Source: JALORV01 sp963766365 (GTDB lineage: Bacteria > Pseudomonadota > Gammaproteobacteria > Burkholderiales > Burkholderiaceae_F). From it: a stretch of DNA of 64,000 nucleotides. Location: NCBI GenBank assembly GCA_963766365.1, contig CAVXZK010000010.1, positions 219,654 through 283,653 on the forward strand, written 5' to 3'. Shown here piece after piece: positions 34,086 through 43,277 of this stretch. The position numbers and the translations under genes were made by a program. The notes beneath the pieces are model-generated. The model was not told the origin of the DNA, did no database searches, and saw only the letters and a list, made by a program, of their open reading frames with translations. Within the stretch, counting starts at the first letter, position 1. Each line of letters opens with the position of its first letter.

Positions 34086-35498
34086 GTGACCCAGGTCCTG
34101 CCCGCTCCCTATCCCGGCGCCGTCCTCGATGACGACGCCTGGGGCGATCTGCTCGACTTCATCGAAGACCGGCGGGTGATCCCGATCGTCGGGCCGGAAC
34201 TGCTGAAGGTCGACACCGAAACCGGGCCGCGCCTGCTGTATGAGTGGCTGGCGGAGAAACTCGCCGCCAAGCTCGGCGTCGATACCGCGCAACTGCCCAC
34301 GCCCTACACGCTGAACGACGTCGTCTGCTGGTTCCTGTCCGCACGCGGGCGGCGCGAGGAGGCGTACACGCGGCTGCGCAGCGTGCTGCGCGATGCCAAC
34401 TTCACACCGCCGCGTGCGCTGACGCAGCTGGCACAGATCACCGACTTTGATCTTTTCGTCAGCACGACCTTCGATCCACTGCTCGAGCAGGCGCTCAATG
34501 CCGAGCGCTTCGGCGGGGAAACGTCAACCGAAGTGCTGGCCTACGCCCCCAACCGCGTCGCCGATCTCTCGACCGAACGTGAGCACCTGGCGCGGCCCGT
34601 CGTCTACCACCTGCTGGGGCGCGTCTCGGCCTCGCCGGGCTACGTCATCTCCGATGAAGACCTGCTCGAATTCATCTGCGGCCTGCAGAGCGAACACCTG
34701 GCGCCCGAGCGGCTGTTCCACGAACTCGAGCACAGCCACCTGCTGCTGATCGGCGGCAACTTCAGCAACTGGCTGGCGCGGCTGTTCCTTCGCATGGCCA
34801 AGCGGCGGCGGCTGTCGGACCCGCGCGATGTCGGCGAGGTACTGGCCGACAACCACAGCGGCAGCGACCGCCGGCTGATGGGCTTCCTGCAGCAGGTGAG
34901 CGTGCGCACCCGCGTGTACACCGGTGCTGCCGAGTTCGTCGACGAGTTGCACCGCCGCTGGAGCGCACGCGCGGCGCGCCGGCCGCAGACCCCTGCCAGT
35001 GCGCCGGTGAGGGAGCGCCGCCTGGCGACCGTGCTGTTCGCCGACATCGTCGGGTCGACCGAGCTGGCCGCGCGCCTCGGCGACCATGCGTGGCGCGAAC
35101 TGCTGGAACGCTTCCTGGCCCTTGTGCGCGCACAGCTCGCGACGCATCGCGGGCACGAAGTCGACACGGCCGGCGACGGCATCTTCGCCACTTTCGACAG
35201 TCCGGCTCGCGCAGTGGCGTGCGCGCTGGCGCTGGCGCGCGAGGCGCGAGCGCTGAACTTCGAGATCCGTGCCGGCCTGCACACCGGCGAGATCGAACCC
35301 AACGGCGAGAAGGTGGCCGGTATCGCGGTGCACATCGGTGCGCGCGTGATGGCGCTTGCCGGGCCCAGTCAAGTGCTGGTGTCCGCAACCGTCAAGGACC
35401 TGACGGCCGGAGCCGGCATCAGCTACGAGCCGCACGGCGTCTACGCGCTCAAGGGCGTGCCGGGTGAGTGGGTCCTGCACCGCGCACTGCAGAGCTGA
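34086..35498 (+). CDS. SIR2-like domain fused to class III adenylate/guanylate cyclase
   Basis: 470 residues from a GTG. Residues about 20-290 look like the SIR2-like domain found in bacterial conflict proteins: RRVIPIVGPELL (29-40) at the nucleotide loop, DLFVSTTFDPLLEQAL (122-137), VYHLLGRV (173-180) with the conserved His175, and LLLIGGNFSNWLARLFLR (219-236). Residues 310-470 are a nucleotide cyclase catalytic domain: TVLFADIVGSTELA with metal ligand Asp320, DTAGDGIFATF with Asp364, GLHTGEIE and GIAVHIGARV. The active-site Asn expected in TTN(Y/F)D of SIR2 NADases is Thr here, and the usual substrate-specifying Lys before TxGD is Asp360. So the SIR2 part may sense rather than cleave, and the cyclic product is uncertain. 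No membrane segment. Divergent from an nSTAND NTPase gene. Confidence 0.8.
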   Translation: MTQVLPAPYPGAVLDDDAWGDLLDFIEDRRVIPIVGPELLKVDTETGPRLLYEWLAEKLAAKLGVDTAQLPTPYTLNDVVCWFLSARGRREEAYTRLRSVLRDANFTPPRALTQLAQITDFDLFVSTTFDPLLEQALNAERFGGETSTEVLAYAPNRVADLSTEREHLARPVVYHLLGRVSASPGYVISDEDLLEFICGLQSEHLAPERLFHELEHSHLLLIGGNFSNWLARLFLRMAKRRRLSDPRDVGEVLADNHSGSDRRLMGFLQQVSVRTRVYTGAAEFVDELHRRWSARAARRPQTPASAPVRERRLATVLFADIVGSTELAARLGDHAWRELLERFLALVRAQLATHRGHEVDTAGDGIFATFDSPARAVACALALAREARALNFEIRAGLHTGEIEPNGEKVAGIAVHIGARVMALAGPSQVLVSATVKDLTAGAGISYEPHGVYALKGVPGEWVLHRALQS

Positions 35499-35546
35499 AC
35501 AGCGATCGAACAACCGACGCTCAACGGGTTCGACGGCTGAGGGCTT

Positions 35547-36203
35547 CTATTCGACCGGCCTTGCGTTGAGCAGGTCGAGTGGCACTGACCGATCGCCCTT
35601 GAGATCAACGATCTCCTGCCACATGAGTCGCTTGTCGCCGACTTTCGCATCGCCAAATATCCAGTAGCGGCCGGCCGGCAAGGTCGCTGGCTGGGCGTGT
35701 CCGTTGGCATCGGTCGTGACGGATCCAGCGATGTAAGGCTTCAGTGCACGCGCGCCCTTTTCGCACTCCGGGGCCTTGGCAAGGCAGGCCTGCACCCAGT
35801 TCTGCGCGACCGAGGCATACGGTGTCGATTTCAAGCCGCCGCGGATCAAGGCGAACTGAGGGTCCTGCTTCAACACGGGAAACTTGCGTCCGGCAGCGCT
35901 GCCTTTGTCCGCCGACAGCGTGCCGACCGAGATGGCGAGTACGCCGCCCGCAGCAGCGGCGGCGGAAGGCGCGGCCGCCGCTGCACTGGTCGCAGCCGGC
36001 GCCGGAGTGGAAGCACTGCTCGATGCGGCGCCTACCCGCACCAGAACGCACTTCTGGCTCGCACAGTTGATGCGGTCAGGACCTTCGACGTCGAACTCGA
36101 TCAACCTGAGTGTCGTCTTTGGCAGAACGACCACACGCTTCGCATCGCCGCGATACTCGACGCGGTCGAGTTCCTGCGGGGGCGTGCGCTCGTCCATGCC
36201 CAT
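35547..36203 (-). CDS. Hypothetical protein, 5' end probably replaced
   Basis: The frame extends to a GTG at 36338, but its first 36 codons are toxin-like (next feature), so the proper gene start is uncertain; ATGs at 36203 and 36197 are candidates (about 218 residues). The visible protein has RVVVLPKTTLRLIEFDVEG, a Cys pair (NCASQKC), a long Ala/Ser/Pro linker, then FALIRGGLKSTPYASVAQNW and a C-terminal GRYWIFGDAKVGDKRLMWQ that resembles a small beta-sandwich (carboxypeptidase-regulatory-like) module. There is no signal peptide at either candidate start, although this kind of protein is normally exported, which again suggests a lost N-terminus. Converges on the SIR2-cyclase gene with 48 bases between stops. 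Confidence 0.5.
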   Translation of the reverse strand: MGMDERTPPQELDRVEYRGDAKRVVVLPKTTLRLIEFDVEGPDRINCASQKCVLVRVGAASSSASTPAPAATSAAAAAPSAAAAAGGVLAISVGTLSADKGSAAGRKFPVLKQDPQFALIRGGLKSTPYASVAQNWVQACLAKAPECEKGARALKPYIAGSVTTDANGHAQPATLPAGRYWIFGDAKVGDKRLMWQEIVDLKGDRSVPLDLLNARPVE

Positions 36204-36230
36204 CAGCCGGTCGGGACGGAACTCGAACAC

Positions 36231-36437
36231 GCCGCCACCGCCGCACAGCAGCAGATACACCGTCCGACCGCGCCGGGAGAAATACACGCGGTAACCGGGC
36301 CCAGCGTGAGTCTTCATCTCGGAAACGCCGTAGCCCACGGGCTCGCAATCGCCGAAGTTGCCTAGGAACGCCGATCGAAGGTGCGCAGGATCCTGGCCTT
36401 GCCGACCGGGTCTCGAAGTGCCCGCTATCGAACTGCT
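36231..36437 (-). pseudogene. Remnant of a RelE/HigB-type toxin gene
   Basis: On the minus strand right after the glnS stop, one frame reads RALRDPVGKARILRTFDRRS and then hits a stop; one base earlier in phase the next frame continues LGNFGDCEPVGYGVSEMK, THAGPGYRVYFSRRGR and TVYLLLCGGG. Joined, these match the middle and core of the HigB/RelE-like 'addiction module killer' toxins (family pattern LRD..xxARI...GNFGD..PVG.GVSE.R...GPGYRVYF....LLLCGGDK). A single missing base near 36366 breaks it, the first 20 or so residues and the last 20 are gone, and no antitoxin gene follows. Its 3' part is in frame with the hypothetical gene downstream. Confidence 0.7.
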
Positions 36438-38570
<2,133 letters not shown>

Positions 38571-38727
38571 GTTGGCGCTGCCATCCGTGTTTGCGTCGAT
38601 TGTAGCTATCCGGTCACACGCTTCCTGCGAATTCCGAGCCAAAGCACGATGTAGAGCACGGTTTCAGGCGGGTGCATGGTGCGCGGCCGCTACACTTCTG
38701 TCACAAAGACTTCAAAACGCTTCAGAC

Positions 38728-39600
38728 GTGCTTGCCGCCGAAATCGCCCGAACCGCGCTGGTGGCGCCTCCAGTGGCCCCTGCGCTGCCGTGGCGCCTGC
38801 AGGACATTGATTTCTCGAGGCTCGAGCGCGACAAAGTGCACGGAGATGGCGCGTTGTTCTTCCTGCTGGCCACCTCTGCACTGGTGGAAGCTGCGACCCA
38901 CCATTACGCGTCGAATCTTATCGACTACTACGCCGGCGACGCCGAACTTGCCACCTGGCTGCGCGCGCAGTGGCAGCCTGAAGAGTTGCAGCATGGCGAG
39001 GCGTTGCGTGCCTATGTTGAAGCCGTGTGGCCGGAGTTCAGCTGGGAACGTGCTTTCGGTGGTTTCTACCCTGAGTACGCGGCCGCCTGTACACAGGAAG
39101 AGCTGGAGCCGTCGCGTGCGCTCGAGATGGCGGCACGCTGCGTCGTCGAGACCGGCACATCGACGCTGTACCAGACGCTGAACACCTACGCGACCGAGCC
39201 GGTGCTGAAGCAGATCACGGCGCACCTGAAGAGTGACGAGGTGCGGCACTACTCGTACTTCTACGACGCCTACCGCCGCTACTGCGCCGTCAACGGCCGG
39301 CCGCCGCGCTGGCGCGTGGCGCGCGCGCTGCTGCGGCGCGTGCTGGAGGCATTCAGCGACGACGGCGACATCGCCTTCCGCCACGCCTGGAATGGCCGCT
39401 ATCCGGACCGACCCAGCACGCCGGAGGACTACAAGGCGTTCCAGAAGACGATGCGCGAGCGCATCACCCCGTGCCTGCCGGTGACGATGTCGACCAAGAT
39501 GCTGCTTAAACCGCTGGCCCTTCCGCCGCGGCTCAATGGGTGGGCGGTGTCGCTGGTGGGGGGCGCCGTGCGGTTCGCGGCTGGCCGGCCGGCGCGCTGA
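38728..39600 (+). CDS. Ferritin-like diiron protein (acyl-ACP desaturase-like)
   Basis: 290 residues from a GTG at 38728; the frame is open further upstream but overlaps glnS and lacks family features. Four-helix diiron ligands are visible: ALVEAATHHY (E, H), QPEELQHGEALR (ExxH), CVVETGTSTLYQ (E) and KSDEVRHYSYFYDAY (ExxH). This spacing of E, ExxH, E, ExxH fits the ferritin-like/stearoyl-ACP desaturase group, though a specific desaturase function is not shown. Soluble, cytoplasmic. No strong ribosome site before the GTG, so the start is uncertain by a few codons. Divergent from glnS. Confidence 0.65.
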   Translation: MLAAEIARTALVAPPVAPALPWRLQDIDFSRLERDKVHGDGALFFLLATSALVEAATHHYASNLIDYYAGDAELATWLRAQWQPEELQHGEALRAYVEAVWPEFSWERAFGGFYPEYAAACTQEELEPSRALEMAARCVVETGTSTLYQTLNTYATEPVLKQITAHLKSDEVRHYSYFYDAYRRYCAVNGRPPRWRVARALLRRVLEAFSDDGDIAFRHAWNGRYPDRPSTPEDYKAFQKTMRERITPCLPVTMSTKMLLKPLALPPRLNGWAVSLVGGAVRFAAGRPAR

Positions 39601-39648
39601 CGCCGCGCCAGTCGCGTCGCGGATTTCTACAGATTCCTTGAAGGCAAC

Positions 39649-39675
39649 GTGGAGCGCCCTGTGAAGGCGCTCCAC
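39649..39675. terminator. Perfect hairpin after the diiron protein gene
   Basis: GTGGAGCGCC and GGCGCTCCAC form a 10-bp perfect stem with a 7-base loop, 50 bases after the diiron gene stop and 40 bases from the convergent small exported protein gene. Neither side has a U tract, so it may be a bidirectional terminator or an mRNA 3'-end stabiliser. Confidence 0.45.
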
Positions 39676-39713
39676 GAGGTCGGCAGCCTCTGGCGGCCGC
39701 GCTGACTGTCGAC

Positions 39714-39986
39714 TCAGCCGCCGACGCGCTCCGGAGGCATGCTGGCAAGCTCCTTGCGGACCTGATCGCGCGTCACGGTGGACGGCTTCCGCGCCGTCGG
39801 CTCTGCCAGGATGTCTTCTACGTAAGTGCGGTGTTGGCGACGATCGAACTTCGGTGCGGTCATGTTCACGCTCGGGTCGATCGCGAAGAGCGTATAGATC
39901 TCTCCCGAGGGCGCATCGGCGTGTGCCACCAGCGGCGCGGCCAACGAGACAAAGGCAACTGCGGCGATAAAGGGACGGACGTTCAT
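39714..39986 (-). CDS. Small exported hypothetical protein
   Basis: 90 residues from the ATG at 39986, with AGGAG 8 bases upstream. Signal peptide MNVRPFIAAVAFVSLAAPLVAHADAP with cleavage after AHA-D. The mature 65 residues are hydrophilic with charged stretches (PKFDRRQHRTYVEDIL and VTRDQVRKELASMPPE), similar in style to short DUF4148-like periplasmic proteins of Burkholderiales, but I cannot confirm the family. Probably periplasmic. Confidence 0.65.
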   Translation of the reverse strand: MNVRPFIAAVAFVSLAAPLVAHADAPSGEIYTLFAIDPSVNMTAPKFDRRQHRTYVEDILAEPTARKPSTVTRDQVRKELASMPPERVGG

Positions 39987-40162
39987 GGTTGTGCTCCTGT
40001 CGTAGGGTTGAGGTCTGCTGCGGTTGGTCATCGCGTCGATGTTCCTCCGCACGCCACCGTTGGTCGGTGTGTCACCTGCTTCTGTTACCGCCCGCGCGGA
40101 CCGATGCATCACATGCTTATGCGCATCACGTCTGTAAGGAACCGAGCGCGGAAACGACGCTG

Positions 40163-41404
40163 TCAGCGCGCGAATGGCGCCGGGCGGGAAACTCGCAGCA
40201 GTCCGCCTGCGGCCATGGCCGCGATGGCGATCAGGCCAGACGATGAGAACAGCAGCGCCCGTGCGCCGAAGTGTTCCGCGAGAACGCCGCTCACGAGCGC
40301 ACCGATCAGGGTCGCGCTGTAGCCAAGCGTGCGCACGCTGGCATCGACACGCGCCAGCAGTTCAGGCGCCGCGCAGGTCTGCCGCAACGTGCGGTCGGCG
40401 ATGCAATAGCTCATGCCGCCGGCGTCGCCGACGATCTGCTGCAAGGCGATGAGCGCCATGCCGGCCAGCGTGGCGCCCGTCGCCAGGGGTGTTGCGACGC
40501 TGCCGACCGCCCAGAGGGTCAGGCTGCCGATCAGCCACAGGCGCACATCGATGCGCTCGGCGTAGCGCGCGGTCAGCCAGGACCCCGCGAGTGAGCCGAG
40601 GCCACCGAGTGCGAACAGGATGCCGAGCACGCCGGTCTCGAATCCGATATCGCGCGCGACGTAGATCATGTAGGTGGTGGCGGCGAAGCTCGTCGCGAAC
40701 GCGGTCAGCGTTGCGACGATCGCGAGCCCGCGCAGCACGGGGTTTGCCGCTGTCGCGCGCAGGCCGGCGCCCACCTCGGCCGCCAGCGCGGCGGCGCGAC
40801 CGCGCAGCGTGGTCGGTCCGGGCGCTTCGTCGGCGAGTGCCGGCGGCTCGCTGATCTTCGTCAGCAGCAGAGCCGAGGCGATGTAGGTGAGGGCATCCGC
40901 CACCATGACGACGATTGCGCCGAGCCACTGAAACAGCCATCCGGTGATGCCGAAGGACGCGGCCTCGGTGACGGCGCCGCCGGCAGCCAGCGCGGAGTTG
41001 CGCTGGGTGAGGTGCTCCTGGACGGTGCTGCGCGCGATCCACGCTGACTGCGCCAGTTCGAACGCGACGGTCAGCGCGCCATTGACAGCGACGACGATGA
41101 CCAGCCAGGCGATGTTCAACTGGTCCAGCGCCGCCATCACGGGGATCGTCGCCAGCATCGCCGCGCGCAGCAGGTCGGCGGCGACCATCGTGCGGCGCTT
41201 GGGCCACCGGTCGACCAGCGCACCGAGCAGCGAGGCCGCGATTGCGCCAGCGGCGACATCAGCCATCGCCAGCCACGCCATCGCGGTGGGTTCGGCCTTC
41301 AGCACCAGCACCGCCAGCCATGGGATCGCCAGCCGGCTCATCAGCGAGCCGAAGGTCGAGACGACCTCGGCCGCTAGGACGCGGCGAAACGCAGCGGACG
41401 ACAT
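40163..41404 (-). CDS. MFS transporter (EntS/MFS_3-like)
   Basis: 413 residues with about twelve helices. The start SSAAFRRVLAAEVVSTFGSLMSRLAIPWLAV and the loop LLGALVDRWPKRRTMVAADLLRAAML are characteristic of the MFS_3 group that includes the enterobactin exporter EntS and macrolide exporters. The second half has TARYAERIDVRLWLIG at the central loop position. Substrate unknown; exporters of this group carry siderophores, peptides or drugs. It stands alone; the gene upstream on the same strand is 150 bases away. Confidence 0.8.
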   Translation of the reverse strand: MSSAAFRRVLAAEVVSTFGSLMSRLAIPWLAVLVLKAEPTAMAWLAMADVAAGAIAASLLGALVDRWPKRRTMVAADLLRAAMLATIPVMAALDQLNIAWLVIVVAVNGALTVAFELAQSAWIARSTVQEHLTQRNSALAAGGAVTEAASFGITGWLFQWLGAIVVMVADALTYIASALLLTKISEPPALADEAPGPTTLRGRAAALAAEVGAGLRATAANPVLRGLAIVATLTAFATSFAATTYMIYVARDIGFETGVLGILFALGGLGSLAGSWLTARYAERIDVRLWLIGSLTLWAVGSVATPLATGATLAGMALIALQQIVGDAGGMSYCIADRTLRQTCAAPELLARVDASVRTLGYSATLIGALVSGVLAEHFGARALLFSSSGLIAIAAMAAGGLLRVSRPAPFAR

Positions 41405-41554
41405 GGTCGGCGATGCTACTGCCGGCTGGGTCTCGCGGACTGCTCCTCCGGATGTGGGGCAGTTCGAACAGAAAGACTTCGCATCACGGCCGCCTGCAGC
41501 GCCGCAGGCGGCGCGGCCCGGCAGCCGGGATGCGACAGGGCAACTGCAGCGCGA

Positions 41555-41863
41555 CTAGCGCGGCGTGTTGCTGGCCACCTTGACGCTGGCTTCGGTGTGC
41601 TGTTGCGCGGCCAGCTTGGCCCTGGCTTCCCACGCGCGCTCGGTGCTCGCGTCGACGTAGTCGGAGAACCGCAGGTTCGCCATCTGGCGGTCCCATTGAT
41701 GCACGAAGCGCCGCAGGACGTCCGGACCCTGTTCAGCGGCCGCGCAGGCACGTTTGTCGAGCCCGATCGGCGCGGAATCGCAGCGGTATTCGGCGTTGGC
41801 GCTGGCGGTGAATGCCGCTGCGAGGATGAGGGCGGCGGAGACGCGGTTGGTAGTGGCAGTCAT
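41555..41863 (-). CDS. Small exported hypothetical protein with paired cysteines
   Basis: 102 residues from the ATG at 41863, with GGAAGGAAA 6 bases upstream. Signal peptide ending TASANA-EYRCD. The mature protein has YRCDSAPIGLDKRACAAAEQG (two cysteines 13 residues apart, like the lysozyme-inhibitor-LprI-type 'DxxxCA' motif) and then a helical region RRFVHQWDRQMANLRF. It may belong to the DUF1311/LprI-like group, but the match is short. Periplasmic. Confidence 0.6.
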   Translation of the reverse strand: MTATTNRVSAALILAAAFTASANAEYRCDSAPIGLDKRACAAAEQGPDVLRRFVHQWDRQMANLRFSDYVDASTERAWEARAKLAAQQHTEASVKVASNTPR

Positions 41864-42273
41864 GGCAGGTTTCCTTCCACAGTGGCGGTTCAACACATCA
41901 GCGGGCGGTCAGCCTGCTGTCCGGGAGCCCGGAGCGCTTGCCGGGTGCTCTTGATGGATAGGACGCCGAATCGATTCGAAACCGGACATCGGTACCACAT
42001 GAATCTGCGGGCCGACTCCGGTATCGGTCATCGGTTCAGGAATTCTCCGCGCCGGGTCGGGCGGCGATAGCGGCGCGCGACGAACTCCGGCAGGGTGAGA
42101 TGAACTCCGTGTGGACCGGATGAACAGAGGAACGCCGCGTGCGGGCGACGAAAGCGCCACTGCAGTTCATTCCGCGAATTCTGCGGACTGTCGCAAGACG
42201 CTCGGAATGCGGAGCGCTGCTGCCTACAGTGCACCCATCGACACCGCACGCCGCCCCACGAAAGGACCACACC
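41864..42273. other. Intergenic region
   Basis: About 410 bases between the start of the cysteine-containing small protein (minus) and the 58-residue peptide (plus). No ORF has coding character and I see no strong hairpin. Promoters for both flanking genes should lie here. Confidence 0.45.
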
Positions 42274-42450
42274 ATGTACGCCACTGACACCGTTTCCGTC
42301 GCCGCCAAGCTCGCCGCCTTCGCCGTCGCCCTTGTCGCCAACGTGGTTGTGCTGGGCAGCACCGTGGCCGGCATGCAGCCACGCGATGACGCCACCCAGA
42401 ACGTGGCGACGCTGGAGCGCGTGACCGTCACTGCCACGCGGATCAACTAA
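42274..42450 (+). CDS. Small membrane peptide ending in a VTVTATRI motif
   Basis: 58 residues from the ATG at 42274 with GAAAGGA 8 bases upstream. One hydrophobic segment (AAKLAAFAVALVANVVVLG) and a short tail ending ATLERVTVTATRIN. That ending resembles the plug-entry motif of TonB-dependent receptors (LExVxVTATR), but the gene stops there. Short proteins with such endings recur in beta- and gammaproteobacteria; function unknown. A strong terminator hairpin follows at 42509-42536, supporting a real transcription unit. Confidence 0.6.
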   Translation: MYATDTVSVAAKLAAFAVALVANVVVLGSTVAGMQPRDDATQNVATLERVTVTATRIN

Positions 42451-42508
42451 ACGCTGCGCTCGGCGCGCTGCGACGGTCCCGCGGCGCACCGCGCGTTAGG
42501 CATACCGA

Positions 42509-42536
42509 CAAGAGCCCGGCTTAGGCCGGGCTCTTG
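42509..42536 (+). terminator. Terminator after the small membrane peptide gene
   Basis: CAAGAGCCCGGC and GCCGGGCTCTTG form a perfect 12-bp stem with a TTAG loop, followed by CATTTGAT. The stem is very stable although the T-rich tail is short. It insulates the TetR gene downstream. Confidence 0.75.
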
Positions 42537-42622
42537 CATTTGATAAGCGCCTTTACTGCTTACGGCGCGTCTGCTTCCGGATGTCGTCAACCGACATTTC
42601 TGCTGCATCGGAGTAAAAGGGC

Positions 42623-42651
42623 TTGACAAGCGACCGATCGGTCGCTAACGT
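42623..42651 (+). promoter_or_regulatory. tetR promoter with palindromic operator between -35 and -10
   Basis: TTGACA (42623-42628) is a consensus -35; 17 bases later TAACGT (42646-42651) can serve as -10. The spacer is filled by an 18-bp perfect palindrome, AGCGACCGATCGGTCGCT (42629-42646). This is the expected layout for repression of its own promoter by the TetR protein encoded 8 bases downstream. Confidence 0.8.
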
Positions 42652-42658
42652 GCGGACC

Positions 42659-43249
42659 ATGCAACGAGGAGACGAAGCCCGACTGGCGCTGATCGACGCG
42701 GCGATGCGCGAAGCAAGCCGTATCGGTGTGGCAGCGCTGACACTCGCACCGGTGGCCGAACGCGCCGGCTGGTCCAAGAGCGGCCTGCTGCGGCACTTCC
42801 CGACCAAGGAAGCGCTGCAGCTGGCGGTCGTGCATCGCACCTCGGAGCTCTTTCGCGAGCGCGTGCTGCTGCCGTCGCTGTCCGCGACGGCGGGCGCGCC
42901 GCGGCTGCGGGCAATCTTCCGCCATTGGCTGGGGTGGATCCAGAACTCTGGCCTCGAGGGCGGTTGCCCGCTCAACGCGGCGCGCCTGGAGTTCGACGAC
43001 CAGCCCGGCGAGGTGCGCGATGCGCTCGTCGCCAGCTGGAACGACTGGCTTGGCTATCTCGAACGCCAGGCCACGAAGGCGATAGAGCTCAAGCAGATCG
43101 CCACGCCGCTGTCGCCGCGCCAGGTCGTCATGACACTGATGGGTCTCGCATCGGCCGCCGACAGCATGGCGCGTCTGCTCGGCCATCGCGATGCGTTGCG
43201 CGAGGCCGAGCGCGCGTTCGACCAGCTTTTCCCCCCGCAGTCCCACTGA
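42659..43249 (+). CDS. TetR family transcriptional regulator
   Basis: 196 residues from the ATG at 42659. N-terminal HTH: LALIDAAMREASRIGVAALTLAPVAERAGWSKSGLLRHFPTKEAL, with the LLRHFxxKEAL end of the TetR recognition region. The C-terminal domain contains GGCPLNAARLEFDDQPG, a TetR_C element seen in YdeS/AcrR-like members. A perfect palindrome overlaps its promoter, and a near-identical site lies just inside the next gene, so it probably represses both itself and the hydrolase. The two genes are 28 bases apart. Ligand unknown. Confidence 0.9.
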   Translation: MQRGDEARLALIDAAMREASRIGVAALTLAPVAERAGWSKSGLLRHFPTKEALQLAVVHRTSELFRERVLLPSLSATAGAPRLRAIFRHWLGWIQNSGLEGGCPLNAARLEFDDQPGEVRDALVASWNDWLGYLERQATKAIELKQIATPLSPRQVVMTLMGLASAADSMARLLGHRDALREAERAFDQLFPPQSH

Positions 43250-43277
43250 AGCTCTGATTTCGCAGGAGGTCCCTCCC

